A DNA stretch of 64,000 nucleotides from Paraburkholderia franconis (GCF_009362735.1 NZ_WHNP01000011.1:124001-188000), one strand, 5' to 3'; counted from the first letter of the stretch, positions 44,726-55,050 are shown. Numbers and translations are program-made. The notes: a model not told the origin generated them from the letters alone.

Positions 44726-46067
44726 CAGGTTGCTGAAGTACTGGCGGCTTACGTCATCGCATAAGGCCGCTGATGCGTTGATATTACGTCCCTCACTTGC
44801 CCACTGGAGATCATGCGCGGCGCCGACACGTTCACCGAGAGTCTGTTTTCCCTGCGAAAGCTGGACGACTTCGTCCCGCAGTCGCATCCGTTGCGATCGA
44901 TCCGCGTGATGGCGAACGAAGCGCTGGCGAAGATGGATCGACTGTTTGCCGGGATGTACGAAGCGGACATAAAGGGCGGGCGGCCGAGCATCGCGCCAGA
45001 GAAGCTGCTGCGAGCCATGCTGATCCAGATCCTCTACAGCATCCGCTCAGAGCGGCAGTTGATGGAGCAGGTGCAATATAACCTGCTTTTTCGCTGGTTC
45101 ATCGGGCTGGCAATGGATGACGAGGTGTGGGTGCCCACGGTCTTCACGAAGAATCGCGAGCGATTGATCAAGCACGATGCGGTCATCGAATTTTTCAACG
45201 AAGTGGTGGCGATCGCCGAGAAGAAGTGCCTGCTTTCGGGCGAGCACTTCAGCGTGGACGGCACGCTGATCCAGGCGTGGGCGGGGCACAAGAGCTTCGT
45301 GCGCAAGGACGGTGACGATCAGGACAGCGACGACGGGGGCGCAGGCAATTTCAAGGGCGAGAAGCGCAGCAACGGGACGCATCAGTCCAGGACCGATCCC
45401 GATGCGCGGCTCTACCGCAAAGGCAAGACGGCCAGCGAATTGCGGTACATGGGCCATACGCTGACGGATAACCGGCACGGCCTGGTGGTCAACGCGCGCG
45501 TGACACGCGCTGACGGGCATGCCGAGCGTGAAGCGGCCAAGATCATGATCAACGACGCGCGGCAAGCGGTAAAGGATGCGAGCGCAGAGATCACGCTGGG
45601 TGCGGACAAGGGTTACGACGCACAGGAATTCATCGAGGCCTGCCACGAGATGAAGGTCACACCGCACGTAGCGCAAAATACCGCGGGGCGACGTTCGGCG
45701 GTGGCCGACACGATTGCCTCGAGCGTGGGCTACGCCATTTCTCAGCAAAAGCGCAAGCTGATCGAACAAGGCTTCGGCTGGGCGAAGACCGTAGGGCGGA
45801 TGCGCCAGGCGATGGTGCGCGGGTTAAAGAAGGTGGATCAGATGTTCGTGTTGAACATGGCCGCCTACAACCTCGTGCGCCTGCGATCATTGGCACAGGT
45901 CCGTCCATAGTGACGGTAAACGCAGACATGAGGCCAGGAATGGCCTCAAAACGCTTAAAAGGACGTTGAATTCGCATTGAATTTGCACAATGCGAAAATC
46001 TTGCGGCGAGAGCCACGTAATTGGAGCGAGACCGCTTCAGCTCGGGTGTATTTCAGCAACCTGTTAG
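44722..46067. mobile_element. IS5-family insertion sequence with TTAG target repeats
   Basis: Element 44726-46063 (1338 bp), flanked by TTAG at 44722-44725 and 46064-46067. Terminal inverted repeats: CAGGTTGCTGAAGTACTGG on the left, CAGGTTGCTGAAATACACC as the complement of the right end. It interrupts a GGDEF reading frame; removing the element and one TTAG joins DINNAL to GHKLGD in frame. Confidence 0.95.
44813..45910 (+). CDS. IS5-family transposase, intact
   Basis: 365 residues. DDE motifs: Asp in SGEHFSVDGTLIQAWAGHKS, Asp in ITLGADKGYDAQEF and Glu in KRKLIEQGFGWAKTVGRMRQ. The N-terminal domain (PLRSIRVMANEALAKMD; RLLRAMLIQILYSIRSERQL style) is complete. Intact gene, matched ends and a clean target repeat imply recent transposition. 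Confidence 0.95.
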   Translation: MRGADTFTESLFSLRKLDDFVPQSHPLRSIRVMANEALAKMDRLFAGMYEADIKGGRPSIAPEKLLRAMLIQILYSIRSERQLMEQVQYNLLFRWFIGLAMDDEVWVPTVFTKNRERLIKHDAVIEFFNEVVAIAEKKCLLSGEHFSVDGTLIQAWAGHKSFVRKDGDDQDSDDGGAGNFKGEKRSNGTHQSRTDPDARLYRKGKTASELRYMGHTLTDNRHGLVVNARVTRADGHAEREAAKIMINDARQAVKDASAEITLGADKGYDAQEFIEACHEMKVTPHVAQNTAGRRSAVADTIASSVGYAISQQKRKLIEQGFGWAKTVGRMRQAMVRGLKKVDQMFVLNMAAYNLVRLRSLAQVRP

Positions 46068-46201
46068 GGCACAAGTTGGGGGACCTCCTTCTCTGCGAGA
46101 TGGGCCGTCGACGCAGGAAACTCGCCGGTCCAAAGAACGTTGTCGCGCGGGTGACGGGTGACGAATTAGCAATCCTGTTCGTGGATCCGCGAAAAGGATG
46201 A
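46064..46201 (+). pseudogene. GGDEF domain gene, 3' part (right of IS5 insertion)
   Basis: Continues the interrupted frame: GHKLGDLLLCEMGRRRRKLA, then VVARVTGDELAILFVDPRKG and a stop at 46201. The catalytic signature GGDEF/GGEEF is TGDEL here, so even the uninterrupted protein would probably have lacked cyclase activity. Confidence 0.85.
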
Positions 46202-46349
46202 GAAAGCTACGACGTCGCTTCCAACCGCTGATCTTCGCACTGGACCGGTCCTTGGCACCGGTATGGCGACAAGCCGTCCATTGCACCATCAGGTGCCCGT
46301 GAAAATTTGAACCCGCTTCAAACTCTTGTCTCAACTGCGGGAAAGGGCC

Positions 46350-46721
46350 TTAGCGCTGTCGGCCAGCGCGGCGCGCTGCCTCCTGAACAGCTTGAACCGC
46401 TACAGCGGTGACCATACCCATCATCAGCACATCGAAGACTCCGAGCAATACCGAATCGATACGGTCAGGAGTTGTGGTGGGCACCACGTCGCCGTAACCG
46501 ACCGTGAGCGCCGTGATCGCGCAGAAGTAGAGGGTTTGCGCAAACCAGGATGGCGTTCGGCTACCCGATTCGACCGGGCCGCCGACGAAATACATGACAA
46601 CCGAAAGCAAAAAGAGCGGCACAATCAGAAATGCGAGCAGATCACGCAGGTGCCAAAGGCTCCTGGTAAATTCGTGGACTACATGGCGAGCCGGCGACGC
46701 CTCTTCGGAATTCTTCGCCAT
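46350..46721 (-). CDS. two-span potassium channel
   Basis: 123 residues: helix LRDLLAFLIVPLFLLSVVMY, a re-entrant pore with selectivity filter ALTVGYGDVVPTT, then helix VLLGVFDVLMMGMVTAVAVQ. This is the minimal KcsA-like Ion_trans_2 channel without a cytoplasmic regulatory domain. It starts 16 bases after the stop of the LysR gene on the same strand, so they may be one transcript. Confidence 0.9.
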   Translation of the reverse strand: MAKNSEEASPARHVVHEFTRSLWHLRDLLAFLIVPLFLLSVVMYFVGGPVESGSRTPSWFAQTLYFCAITALTVGYGDVVPTTTPDRIDSVLLGVFDVLMMGMVTAVAVQAVQEAARRAGRQR

Positions 46722-46737
46722 CTCAGGCGGTGCGTTT

Positions 46738-47688
46738 TCACTCTGATCTTACTTCTGACATGAGATCAATCGTTGCTGAGCCTTGGCCGGCGAGTTCGAT
46801 CGCGTTGTCGATGAATGCGCGGACTCTCTGGTTCAGGAATCGCCGGCGTGGATAGACAAGCGATACCGTCGTATCGAAATTGCCGATCGTGTGGCAGGGG
46901 AGAATGCGCTTTAATCTGCTATTGGCGATTTCATCGGCTACGAGGGGTTCGGGCAGGACCGCGACCCCCATTCCCGCAATTGCGGCAAGTCGCAGGTGGT
47001 ACGCGCTGTTGACTGTATAGCAAGGGTTGATGCTGACGTCGTGTATGTTGCCATTCGCGTCGACGAACTTCCACACGAGTTGCTGCAGCCTGTCGATGTT
47101 CGAGATGCAGGCATGGCTAGCCAGTTCCTCAGGTTCGGCGGGCTCGGTGCTTTCGGCCAGATAGGCGGGCGCTGCACAGGGTATCAGGCGCTGGGCCGGA
47201 AAGGAAAGCGGGACGGTTTCCAGTTCTCCGCCGAGGATGGGCCGCCATGAGCCATCAAACAGTGCAACATCGTGTCGGTCATCGAGCAGATGAGAAAGAC
47301 CCTCGCCGGGTGAAATGTGCACTTTTACTTCCGGGCATCGATGTCGGTACGCGTCGAGCAGACGAATGAGCGTCTGCGGCGGCAGGGCGTCAGTGGCGAC
47401 GACGCGTAGCGTACCACCGCAAATTCCATCGTTGCGGGAGACCGACCGGTCCAGCTGGTCAAGCTTTTCCAGGAATTCCCGGCTGCCTTGTAGGTAGCGC
47501 ATGCCCGCCTCGGTAAGCGAAACCTTGCGGGTCGTCCGGCTCAGCAGTTGCGTCTGTACGCGCGATTCAAGCGATGCGATGGCGCGAGAGACCTGTGCCC
47601 CCGATACCTGCGACTGGTCAGCAGCACGGCGAAAGCTGCCGCTCTCCGCGGTCCGCACGAAGACGCGCATCAGATTGACCTGATTCAT
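46738..47688 (-). CDS. LysR-family transcriptional regulator
   Basis: About 316 residues from the ATG at 47688 (a GTG lies 6 bases upstream). The N-terminal winged HTH reads MRVFVRTAESGSFRRAADQS to VSLTEAGMRYL. The effector domain has the usual LRVVATDALPPQTLIRLLDA and GMGVAVLPEPLVADEI. It belongs to the CrgA/DsdC-like group that often regulates a neighbouring gene; the potassium channel downstream or the divergent secreted protein at 47930 are candidates. Confidence 0.92.
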   Translation of the reverse strand: MNQVNLMRVFVRTAESGSFRRAADQSQVSGAQVSRAIASLESRVQTQLLSRTTRKVSLTEAGMRYLQGSREFLEKLDQLDRSVSRNDGICGGTLRVVATDALPPQTLIRLLDAYRHRCPEVKVHISPGEGLSHLLDDRHDVALFDGSWRPILGGELETVPLSFPAQRLIPCAAPAYLAESTEPAEPEELASHACISNIDRLQQLVWKFVDANGNIHDVSINPCYTVNSAYHLRLAAIAGMGVAVLPEPLVADEIANSRLKRILPCHTIGNFDTTVSLVYPRRRFLNQRVRAFIDNAIELAGQGSATIDLMSEVRSE

Positions 47689-47929
47689 GAGCACTATCCG
47701 AAGTTAGCTGTCGTGGCCTCGTACCGGCGGCTGCCCCTCATGCACGGAGTTATAGAAAACGGTAAGCGCTTCGCAAAGGTAACCTTGACCGATATAGGTA
47801 GAATCCAGAGCCCGTTGTGCTGGTGGCGTGCGCGTGCGTCTGGAGATCGGCCGTTAACGCATAAGCTGCCGGTGTACGATTCCTTACAGGGGTACATTCC
47901 AGACCCGTCATACGTCGCTCGGGGGCAAC

Positions 47930-48784
47930 ATGTCCAGGTCTGCTATCTTGCCCGGCATTCTGGCTTTGTCGATCGTGACGGCGGGCGCGAGCGCGGCCAT
48001 TCACCGTGATGCGTCGGATTTTGCGACGCAGGTGGATCCGGCGATTGCTCCGGTAGTGCCTGAAACGTCCGGCTACGATGCTCTGCTGCGCCAGTACGGC
48101 GTTGAACCCGGATCTGAAAAAGCCCGGACCGTCCTCAAATGGGTCGGCAGGATACGGAACGATCCGGTCATCGCGAGAAACCTGCCAGATGGCGCGGACG
48201 GCGTGGGTGAGGTCTTTCTTGATCCGGCAAAACGACAGGTCCTGATGTCCGACGGCGTTGCCCGTCTGGATGCGGCCGATCGCCTGCAATACGTGCTGCT
48301 GGTTACGCGCCTGATCGACGAACTTGTACCCGTCAACTGTTACGGGCTGTCGGACATGAGCGCGGTGATGAGGCGTGTGCAGCTTCAGGACATGTCGGAT
48401 GCTGACGTTGACCAGTACCTCGGTCTGCTTTACAAGGTCGTGGCGAGGTACGCATCCGGCGCGCCGATACAGATGCCGACTCGCGAGCAGTCTGCAGCCG
48501 CAGAAGCGCAACTGTCGCGAGGTATCGTCGCAGAACTCCAAGGGGACCCGGATAGCCTGGACCGGTACGCATACTATGCGTCGCACGCTTCGGAGGCGAC
48601 GCCGGCCGACACCTGCTGGATGTCGAGAGTGACGATGCATGCGATCATCGTGATGCCTGACCCGGAGCGCGACTATGTCCTGCTCCCGTCAATCAGGGAT
48701 CGCGACGATGCGGCAGCGCAGGGCAACCGGTTCCCGGATAAGGCGCAGCCGGCTTCGGCCGGGCCACAGACGCACGCGCCTTGA
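47930..48784 (+). CDS. secreted protein of unknown function, 284 aa
   Basis: Signal peptide MSRSAILPGILALSIVTAGA to ASA. The mature part is helical, with VLKWVGRIRNDPVIARNLPD, DRLQYVLLVTRLIDELVPVN and CYGLSDMSAVMRRVQLQDMS. Two Cys (VNCYG and DTCWM) could pair. It is divergent from the LysR gene with 241 bp between the starts, which is a common target arrangement. Family not recognised. Confidence 0.65.
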   Translation: MSRSAILPGILALSIVTAGASAAIHRDASDFATQVDPAIAPVVPETSGYDALLRQYGVEPGSEKARTVLKWVGRIRNDPVIARNLPDGADGVGEVFLDPAKRQVLMSDGVARLDAADRLQYVLLVTRLIDELVPVNCYGLSDMSAVMRRVQLQDMSDADVDQYLGLLYKVVARYASGAPIQMPTREQSAAAEAQLSRGIVAELQGDPDSLDRYAYYASHASEATPADTCWMSRVTMHAIIVMPDPERDYVLLPSIRDRDDAAAQGNRFPDKAQPASAGPQTHAP

Positions 48785-49334
48785 CATGCATAGGCGCGCG
48801 GGCCCAGCGGTGGCGAGCTTTCTTCCTGGTTGTCGACGCAACGAGCGATCCGCCGATCCTACGGCTTTATCCGGCGTTGGCAGCTTCTGTTCGCGGAAAT
48901 CATCGCGCTCCATTCCATATGCGCGGTACCACTCGCGTACCAGCCAGCGCATTGAGGCTGTCCGCCTTGAACTGCCTGATGAAATCACTTTCCTCTGAAT
49001 GAGTTTGCGTCATCAATATCTGATTTCGCGGGCTGCCTGACGGCCGTGTTGCTTGCTCCGTCGCTTGTCCTGCCAGCATTGTGAACTGCTTTGCTGATTA
49101 GCGGCGCGGCAGTCCTGCTTCGTATTCCGGGCACCCTGCCGCGTTTCCTCGCGAACGTCACGCCCGCCACGTCGCTGTTGCGCGTGTTCGGTCGCCTGTG
49201 ACAAGCCCGAAGCTGTTGCGAGAAACGACGCGGCCATCGGAACGGGAAGTGCACGGTTCCATCCTGTTATGATGCGATCCCCTGAAAAGCATTCAGCAAT
49301 ATCCAGGCAAGACAACACAGTCGGCGATCAAATC
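48785..49334. other. 550-bp gap, no supported gene
   Basis: Overlapping short frames on both strands, none with family resemblance. Confidence 0.4.
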
Positions 49335-49600
49335 TGATAGCCACTCATGTCTTCGACTGTTCGCGCCAACTCGATGGCGTTCGCGAGTACGTTTTAATAA
49401 CCAGCTCGATATTTTCACGTATGGGATCGTACGAGGACAGTTCCGGATCGACGGCGATATGCTTGCACAAGCACAAGATGTCACCTATAACAGCCGTCAG
49501 ACCTTTTAGCCGCGCGCTTTCCTGCCGTCCTTGATTGCCGATGATCCGCTTTATGGAGTTCGACACCGTGACCGGGCAGGTGTATGGCGTGAATTGCCTC
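49335..49600 (-). pseudogene. small unknown protein, frameshifted
   Basis: The minus strand reads LKGLTAVIGDILCLCKHIAV and DPELSSYDPIRENIELVIK, then continues in another frame as VLANAIELARTVEDMSGYQI with a stop at 49335. The two halves join smoothly if one base is adjusted at about 49395. The upstream start is unclear. Family not recognised; it lies next to an hpnL-type gene. Confidence 0.5.
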
Positions 49601-49691
49601 GTCCTGCCATCCTTATCGCGACACAACCTTGCCGCCTTGTCCCGTCGGCTGCAAATCGGGAATGACATCGGCGAGCGATCGCTTAGCCGCG

Positions 49692-50672
49692 TCATGCGGA
49701 CCGGGAAGAATCGGGTGAAAACTCAGCGGCCTGCCATACGATCAGGCCCGGCACATAAAACAGCAGGTCCCGTATGCGGCGAGCGCCGGCGAGTGCGAGA
49801 CAGGTTTCGGCATCGAAGCCGAGCATGCCCCCGATCAGGACGAAGCCGCCCTCCTGGATGCCCAGTCCCGCGGGCATGAGAAACGCGGCGCTGCTGACGA
49901 GTTGGATCAGTGCCTCGATGACAAGTGCCTGAACGAAGCTCACGTCTGCGCCGAGGACACGCAGGGCTAACCAGATTTCAAATGCAAAGCCTGCGAACTG
50001 CAGAGGCTGCCAAAGAAACAGATACCGGATCACGATCCACGTTCGGCGCCAGGTCAGTTTGATGGACTGGTCGACCCGCGCAGACCTGCCGATGAGTTCG
50101 TAAAGCTTGCCGCTCGCGATCCGGTTGAGCGACTTTGCAGCGCGCTCAAAGGGACGCGCGTGCTGGACCAGGGCGAACAACAGCAGCACTGGCGTCGCGA
50201 TCGTAATGCCCCAGGCCAGCTCACCGGCCAATCGCGCCGCGTCCGAGGATGTTTGCCCGAGCAGATAGGCGAAGGCAGCAAGGGCAAACAGGAGCTGGCT
50301 GATCACGGTTAGCTGGAGATCGACGACGAGGCTGGCCGCCGCCGTCGAAGGGCGCACGTCCAACCGGCAAAGCAGCCGGAACGAAACAATCTCGCCACCA
50401 ATGCGGGCGACAGGCAGCAGGCCATTCACCGATTCGCGGATCCACACAAGTTTTAGCATCGTTGTAAATCGAGGCCGCTGAGCCGGACGGATAAGCGAGC
50501 GCCAGTCCCACGCATTCGGAAGCATCGACAACACATGGGCAAACGCTGCGGCCAGCAAGCCCACCCCGGCGGCCTGTAGCAGGCGGAATATGGTCAGTGG
50601 GTGGCTGCGCCAAACCAGCCAGGTTGCGATCGCGAGTCCGCAGAAGGCTGCGAGACGTCCAAAGTGTTTCAT
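49692..50672 (-). CDS. hpnL: HpnL-type integral membrane protein (UPF0104 superfamily)
   Basis: 326 residues with 7-8 hydrophobic segments. Family features: NGLLPVARIGGEIVSFRLL after the second helix pair, and SSAAFLMPAGLGIQEGGFVL in the second half, typical of the lysylphosphatidylglycerol synthase transmembrane region and HpnL. HpnL proteins accompany hopanoid genes and probably move lipids across the inner membrane. An hpnI remnant lies just upstream and hpnJ further up on the same strand. Confidence 0.8.
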   Translation of the reverse strand: MKHFGRLAAFCGLAIATWLVWRSHPLTIFRLLQAAGVGLLAAAFAHVLSMLPNAWDWRSLIRPAQRPRFTTMLKLVWIRESVNGLLPVARIGGEIVSFRLLCRLDVRPSTAAASLVVDLQLTVISQLLFALAAFAYLLGQTSSDAARLAGELAWGITIATPVLLLFALVQHARPFERAAKSLNRIASGKLYELIGRSARVDQSIKLTWRRTWIVIRYLFLWQPLQFAGFAFEIWLALRVLGADVSFVQALVIEALIQLVSSAAFLMPAGLGIQEGGFVLIGGMLGFDAETCLALAGARRIRDLLFYVPGLIVWQAAEFSPDSSRSA

Positions 50673-50745
50673 GGCGACTTCACCGCTACCTGCGTTTCCG
50701 CCGCCGTCCGATCACAATGTTTTTGCATAGTGCTTCATTGGTCGT

Positions 50746-51043
50746 TCAGTGGCGCAGCTGGCCGTTGCCGTCGACGCGTAATGTGATGCCACGCCAGACC
50801 ACCCTCGAACTGAAAAAGCCGGCGACGAAAACCAGGAACTGTACGATTTCCCATACCGCGAGCAATGCTACTGCGCCGTATTTTTTTCCAAGGGCATGAT
50901 CCGTATGCCAGACCAGCATCGCACGGACGAGCGGCGCCGCGTTGGCAAGCACCCAAGCGGCAGCCCGACAAAATCACGCAGAGCAGGGCGACGGGTCTGG
51001 CGCTGCTGTCGGGCAGAAGTGGGCCGAATGCGGCCATCCACTG
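50746..51043 (-). pseudogene. C-terminal remnant of hpnI glycosyltransferase
   Basis: The minus strand reads FGPLLPDSSARPVALLCVIL, slips frame at about 50965, then LANAAPLVRAMLVWHTDHAL, YGAVALLAVWEIVQFLVFVA and SSRVVWRGITLRVDGNGQLR. This lines up with the last 90-100 residues of the intact HpnI at 61794-63041 (SSTRVAWRGFTFQVDRNGML). The N-terminal catalytic three quarters are missing. Confidence 0.8.
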
Positions 51044-51538
51044 TCCGGGCGTGTTTGGCTGCGGTCAACTGCATTCCGGCCACTCGTTGGCAGGTCTGAC
51101 CTCCGGGGCAACGCGCCTGTCACACCAACATTGTGACAGCAATCGTATTCCAGTATCGTCCGAGATTGTGTCCATTGATTCACGCGAGCCTTTCGTCCAC
51201 TGGCGGATGTCGAGATGGACATCGCTCACGGTATCCGCAGTCAGCGTCGTGCCGCACTTTCTGCTCATCATGCCGGTCGTCGCGAGCACCGATCTCGTCG
51301 CGATGATACCCGCGCGGCTCGTGGGCGACGCACATGGGTTGCGGAGTTCGGGCTAGCGATTGATTCCGGAACGACCGCGCGCGAAAATCCGACGGTGCTA
51401 TGGCATTAGCTGAAGTTTGCCCATGCGCCGTTTAAGACGATTGTCTTGATGCTGACATACACTGATGGTCGGCCGATCCAGCAGAACGCCGGCTCTCGCC
51501 TGAATCGCTAACGTAAGTGTTCTCTGGTGGACCTTCCG
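51044..51538. other. gap, no supported gene
   Basis: No gene seen. The boundary of the hpnI remnant lies at its left edge, so this is where the deletion or insertion that removed hpnI took place. Confidence 0.4.
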
Positions 51539-52534
51539 ATGAGTGAGCAGACGCTTGATACATTCGACGTCGAACGGCTGATTCCGGACTTCACCGCGCC
51601 AGCACTGGCGCAATTCAGTCCCGACCGCAAAACGATCGATGCTGCCGAAGTCAATACGCGGCACTGGGTAAGCCACGTCGCGAGCCCGTTCAAGCCGGGT
51701 TCCGATATTCACCTTCGCGAAACATGCCGCATGTTTCGCGAGACTTTCAATCCGTATCGGCCTTCGGTTCTCGATTGGCCTAAGCTGGAGCCGGATGCGC
51801 TGGAACGCATCGTCTCGCTGCCGATCTGGGACATCGCCGTGCAGACGGAAGGCAGGGCGCGATTGCGCATGGCGGCCTATGCAGCAACTGTTGAAGAACA
51901 CGAAATGCGCAGCGCGCTCGCGCTGAATGCCTGGGAAGAAAACCGTCACAAGGAAGTGCTGTCGCGGATGGTCGCCGCATACGGCATCGAGCTCGCAAGC
52001 GAGGCGCCGTATGTCTTCCCGAAAGACGCCGAATGGGCGTATCTCGTCACGGGCTATAGCGAATGCATCGACAGCTTTTTCGCGTTCGGCCTGTTCAAGG
52101 TCGCGTACCACTCGGGTCTGTTTCCGCCGGAACTGATCGATGCGTTCGAGCCCGTGATGCAGGAAGAATGCCGCCATATTCTTCTGTTCGCCAATTGGGT
52201 TGCCTGGCATCGCGCGAAATTGTCGTGGTGGCAGCGCATTCGATTCGAACTGAAAGTGGCCGCCGTATGGGCGTTTCTGGGCTGGGAGCGCATCGGCCTC
52301 GCGCGCACGATGGATGTGGAAGAAAACGAGCAGAAGCAGGACAACAATTTCACCGTGAATGGGACACAGGCCGTGTCGGGCGCGGAAATCGACCTACGTG
52401 AACTAATGTTGTTGTGCCTGCAGGAAAACGACCGGCGGTTCTCCGGTTACGATCCGCGCTTGCTGCGTCCGGAGACAATGCCGAAGCTCGTGCGGTTCGC
52501 GTTGCGTTTCATGCGCGAGAAGAAAGCGAAGTAA
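51539..52534 (+). CDS. ferritin-like diiron protein
   Basis: 331 residues from the ATG at 51539 (GTG at 51527 possible). Two helical iron-binding motifs are visible: VEEHEMRSA with NAWEENRHKEVLSRMV (about 120-150), and VMQEECRHILLFANWVAWH (about 206-224). The family is a ferritin-like/diiron oxidase-type helical bundle of unknown substrate, possibly an oxygenase acting on lipids. It points against the hpn genes and sits in the gap where hpnI was lost. Confidence 0.75.
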   Translation: MSEQTLDTFDVERLIPDFTAPALAQFSPDRKTIDAAEVNTRHWVSHVASPFKPGSDIHLRETCRMFRETFNPYRPSVLDWPKLEPDALERIVSLPIWDIAVQTEGRARLRMAAYAATVEEHEMRSALALNAWEENRHKEVLSRMVAAYGIELASEAPYVFPKDAEWAYLVTGYSECIDSFFAFGLFKVAYHSGLFPPELIDAFEPVMQEECRHILLFANWVAWHRAKLSWWQRIRFELKVAAVWAFLGWERIGLARTMDVEENEQKQDNNFTVNGTQAVSGAEIDLRELMLLCLQENDRRFSGYDPRLLRPETMPKLVRFALRFMREKKAK

Positions 52535-53628
52535 GCTTGATCGCTGCGCATCGAATCGGATGCCTGTATGTCGGGCTGACCTGTTACCCCATCCCGGAAG
52601 CGGGCCCTTTAATCCGACCCGGCGCGCGTTTCGGCACCTCGGTAGCACAGAAGGCGTCGACCATCCGGCGGATTTACCGCGCCAACAGGCAGAAAAGCGC
52701 GCGCAACTGCACATCTGCTGCGACTGAATGTTCGCCGCAGAGCGACAGATCACAATGGAAACAATTACATGCTTTTGCGAGCGGATAGAGAAACTCCGCG
52801 TTGCTTTTGCGTCCGCCACATCTTCCGCCGATTCCTTTAACGTACGTCCGCGCCGAAAAAAAGGCCCGCCAGTCAAATCGTAGCGGGTCTAGTCTACAAC
52901 TGGCGGGACTTCAACACGCACCAAAAGTCGGGAATCAACCGCTATAACTCTTTTGGAGCGGTAGCGTTACCGCAACTCGGCCGTAAAACAATTGCCCTAG
53001 AAGCCCATACCCTGGCTAGTCGGCGTGGATCGTAGCGGTGCAACGATTTGCCGAACGCGCCTTACAAAAGCAACATTAAACCGTGCGCCCGAGCCTGGTA
53101 TAACGGTTACGATACCGTCCCCGGCCAACGGGTTCAGCGGCGGACCTTTGTGCGATTATGCCAGTTTCCAAAAACGCCAGCGGCACGCTCTTACGATCAA
53201 CGTTTATTCCTTGCGGATTGGTGATTGATCTACGCGGATCTGCTTAAAGGCGTCTATTCGCCGTTCCAGTGAAATCCAATGAATGGGCGAGTCCTTCGGA
53301 TGCGTGCCCTTACTTCGGGACGGTGACATACCTTGACGTGATCCGGTTGGGCTTCAATGTGCGGAAACCCTGCTCGCGCGGATATCCAGCCGCTCTGGAA
53401 GGGCTCAACCATATTCACGCTGAACTGGTTTCGATTTCGCCGTCGACGATCGCAAACGCGCTGAAACCGTATGCCGGAGCAGCGATGCCGAGACTCCCAA
53501 CGCAGTCCCAACCGCGCCTCGACCGGCTTGTGGCAACAGATTCGGAGCCAGCCCGTCGAGACAGCGGTTGCGCGGACGTCAAGGTACGTTGTTTCCTTAG
53601 CGGCCGGCCAGAAACTTGAACTGGGGCC
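52535..53628. other. about 1.1 kb without a supported gene
   Basis: Short frames on both strands. A minus-strand frame at 53254-53511 (FSVNMVEPFQSGWISARAGF) might be a fragment of something real, but I could not place it. Confidence 0.4.
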
Positions 53629-55050
53629 TCATGCCTTGCGCGCCCGGAGATATCTGAAGAACTCCACGCCTTCTTGCAGGCGCCGTTTCATCATCTCCCA
53701 ACTCACCAGCATCTCGCGGACGATTTCCCAGATCTTCGATGGTCGGAAATAAAAGCGCTTGTAGAACTCCTCAACGCCAACGTAGATATCTTCGCGCGAC
53801 AGGTGCGGATAGCCGATAGTAGAAGCCTGGGTGCCTGACGAATTGATGAGGGCGATGACCTTGCTTTCATTCAGCCATCCATTTTCGACTGCTTGCTTAT
53901 GAAGGACCGTACCCGGGTACGGCGCAGCGAGTGACACCTGGATAGTGTGGGGATTGATCTCTTTCGCGTACTGGATCGTCTTCTGTATCGTTTCGTGCGT
54001 CTCGCCCGGAAGTCCAAGGATGAACGTCCCGTGGATCTTGATACCGAGCTTGCGGCAATCGTCACTGAACCGGCGAGCCATATCGGTCCGAAGGCCCTTT
54101 TTGACATTCACGAGAATCTGGTCGTCGCCGGATTCGTAGCCGACGAGCAAGAGCCGCAACCCATTCTCCTTCATCACCTTGAGGGTCGAGTAGGGCACAT
54201 TCGCCTTTGCGTTGCACGACCACGTCACGCCTAACTTGCCAAGGCCACGAGCGATCTCCTCGGCTCTCGGTCTGAGATCCGTAAAGGTATCGTCGTCGAA
54301 CATGATCTCCTTGATTTCGGGCATGTTGTCCCGGATCCATTTCACTTCTTCGAGGACGTTCTCGACCGAACGTGTGCGATAGCGATGGCCCCCAACCGTA
54401 TGCGGCCAGAGGCAGAAGGTGCACCTGGATTTGCAGCCTCGCCCCGTGTAGAGCGACAGATACGGATGCTTGAGGTAGCCGCTGAAGTAGTTCTCAGGCG
54501 TAAGGTCGCGCTTATAGATAGGCGAGACGAATGGTAACTGGTCCATGTCTTCGAGAATCGGCCGGGCGTCGTTGTGCATGATCCCGCCGTCGGGCAGGCG
54601 ATAGCTCAGGCCGAGAATCGATTCGAATGGGAGGCCCTGCGCAATGTCGCGACATGTGAAGTCGAATTCTTCACGGCACACGAAATCTAGTGCGTTGCTC
54701 GCAGTAAGGGAACCGTGAGGATCGACAGCAACTTTTGCGCCGATCATCCCGACGAGGATCGTGGGCTTGCGCCGCTTTAAGTGCTCTGCGAATTGAACGT
54801 CGCTCTGGAACGACGGCGAGCTCGTATGAATGATGACGAGATCGTATTCCTGAGCAATGTCAAGCGTCGTATCTAGCGACAGGCCATCTGCGGGAGCATC
54901 CACGACGCGGCTACCGTCGATCAGCGCAGCGGGCTGGACGAGCCACGTTGGATACCAGAATGATCGAATCTCGCGCTTCGTCTGGAAGCGTGAGCCCGCT
55001 CCGCCATCGAAGCCTTCATATGAAGGTGCCTGCAGAAACAGCGTTTTCAT
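53629..55050 (-). CDS. hpnJ: hopanoid-modifying radical SAM protein HpnJ, copy 1
   Basis: 473 residues, full length. The N-terminal cobalamin-binding-like Rossmann part has MKTLFLQAPSYEGFDGGAGS and EYDLVIIHTSSPSFQSDVQF. The radical SAM core has the [4Fe-4S] motif GRGCKSRCTFCLWP (near residue 205) and FDDDTFTDLRPRAEE, VGYESGDDQILVNVKKGLRT and GTFILGLPGETHETI. HpnJ is required for the cyclitol-ether head group of bacteriohopanetetrol, acting after HpnI and HpnK. It is very similar to copy 2 at 63085. Its usual partner hpnI is only a remnant 2.6 kb downstream. Confidence 0.95.
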   Translation of the reverse strand: MKTLFLQAPSYEGFDGGAGSRFQTKREIRSFWYPTWLVQPAALIDGSRVVDAPADGLSLDTTLDIAQEYDLVIIHTSSPSFQSDVQFAEHLKRRKPTILVGMIGAKVAVDPHGSLTASNALDFVCREEFDFTCRDIAQGLPFESILGLSYRLPDGGIMHNDARPILEDMDQLPFVSPIYKRDLTPENYFSGYLKHPYLSLYTGRGCKSRCTFCLWPHTVGGHRYRTRSVENVLEEVKWIRDNMPEIKEIMFDDDTFTDLRPRAEEIARGLGKLGVTWSCNAKANVPYSTLKVMKENGLRLLLVGYESGDDQILVNVKKGLRTDMARRFSDDCRKLGIKIHGTFILGLPGETHETIQKTIQYAKEINPHTIQVSLAAPYPGTVLHKQAVENGWLNESKVIALINSSGTQASTIGYPHLSREDIYVGVEEFYKRFYFRPSKIWEIVREMLVSWEMMKRRLQEGVEFFRYLRARKA

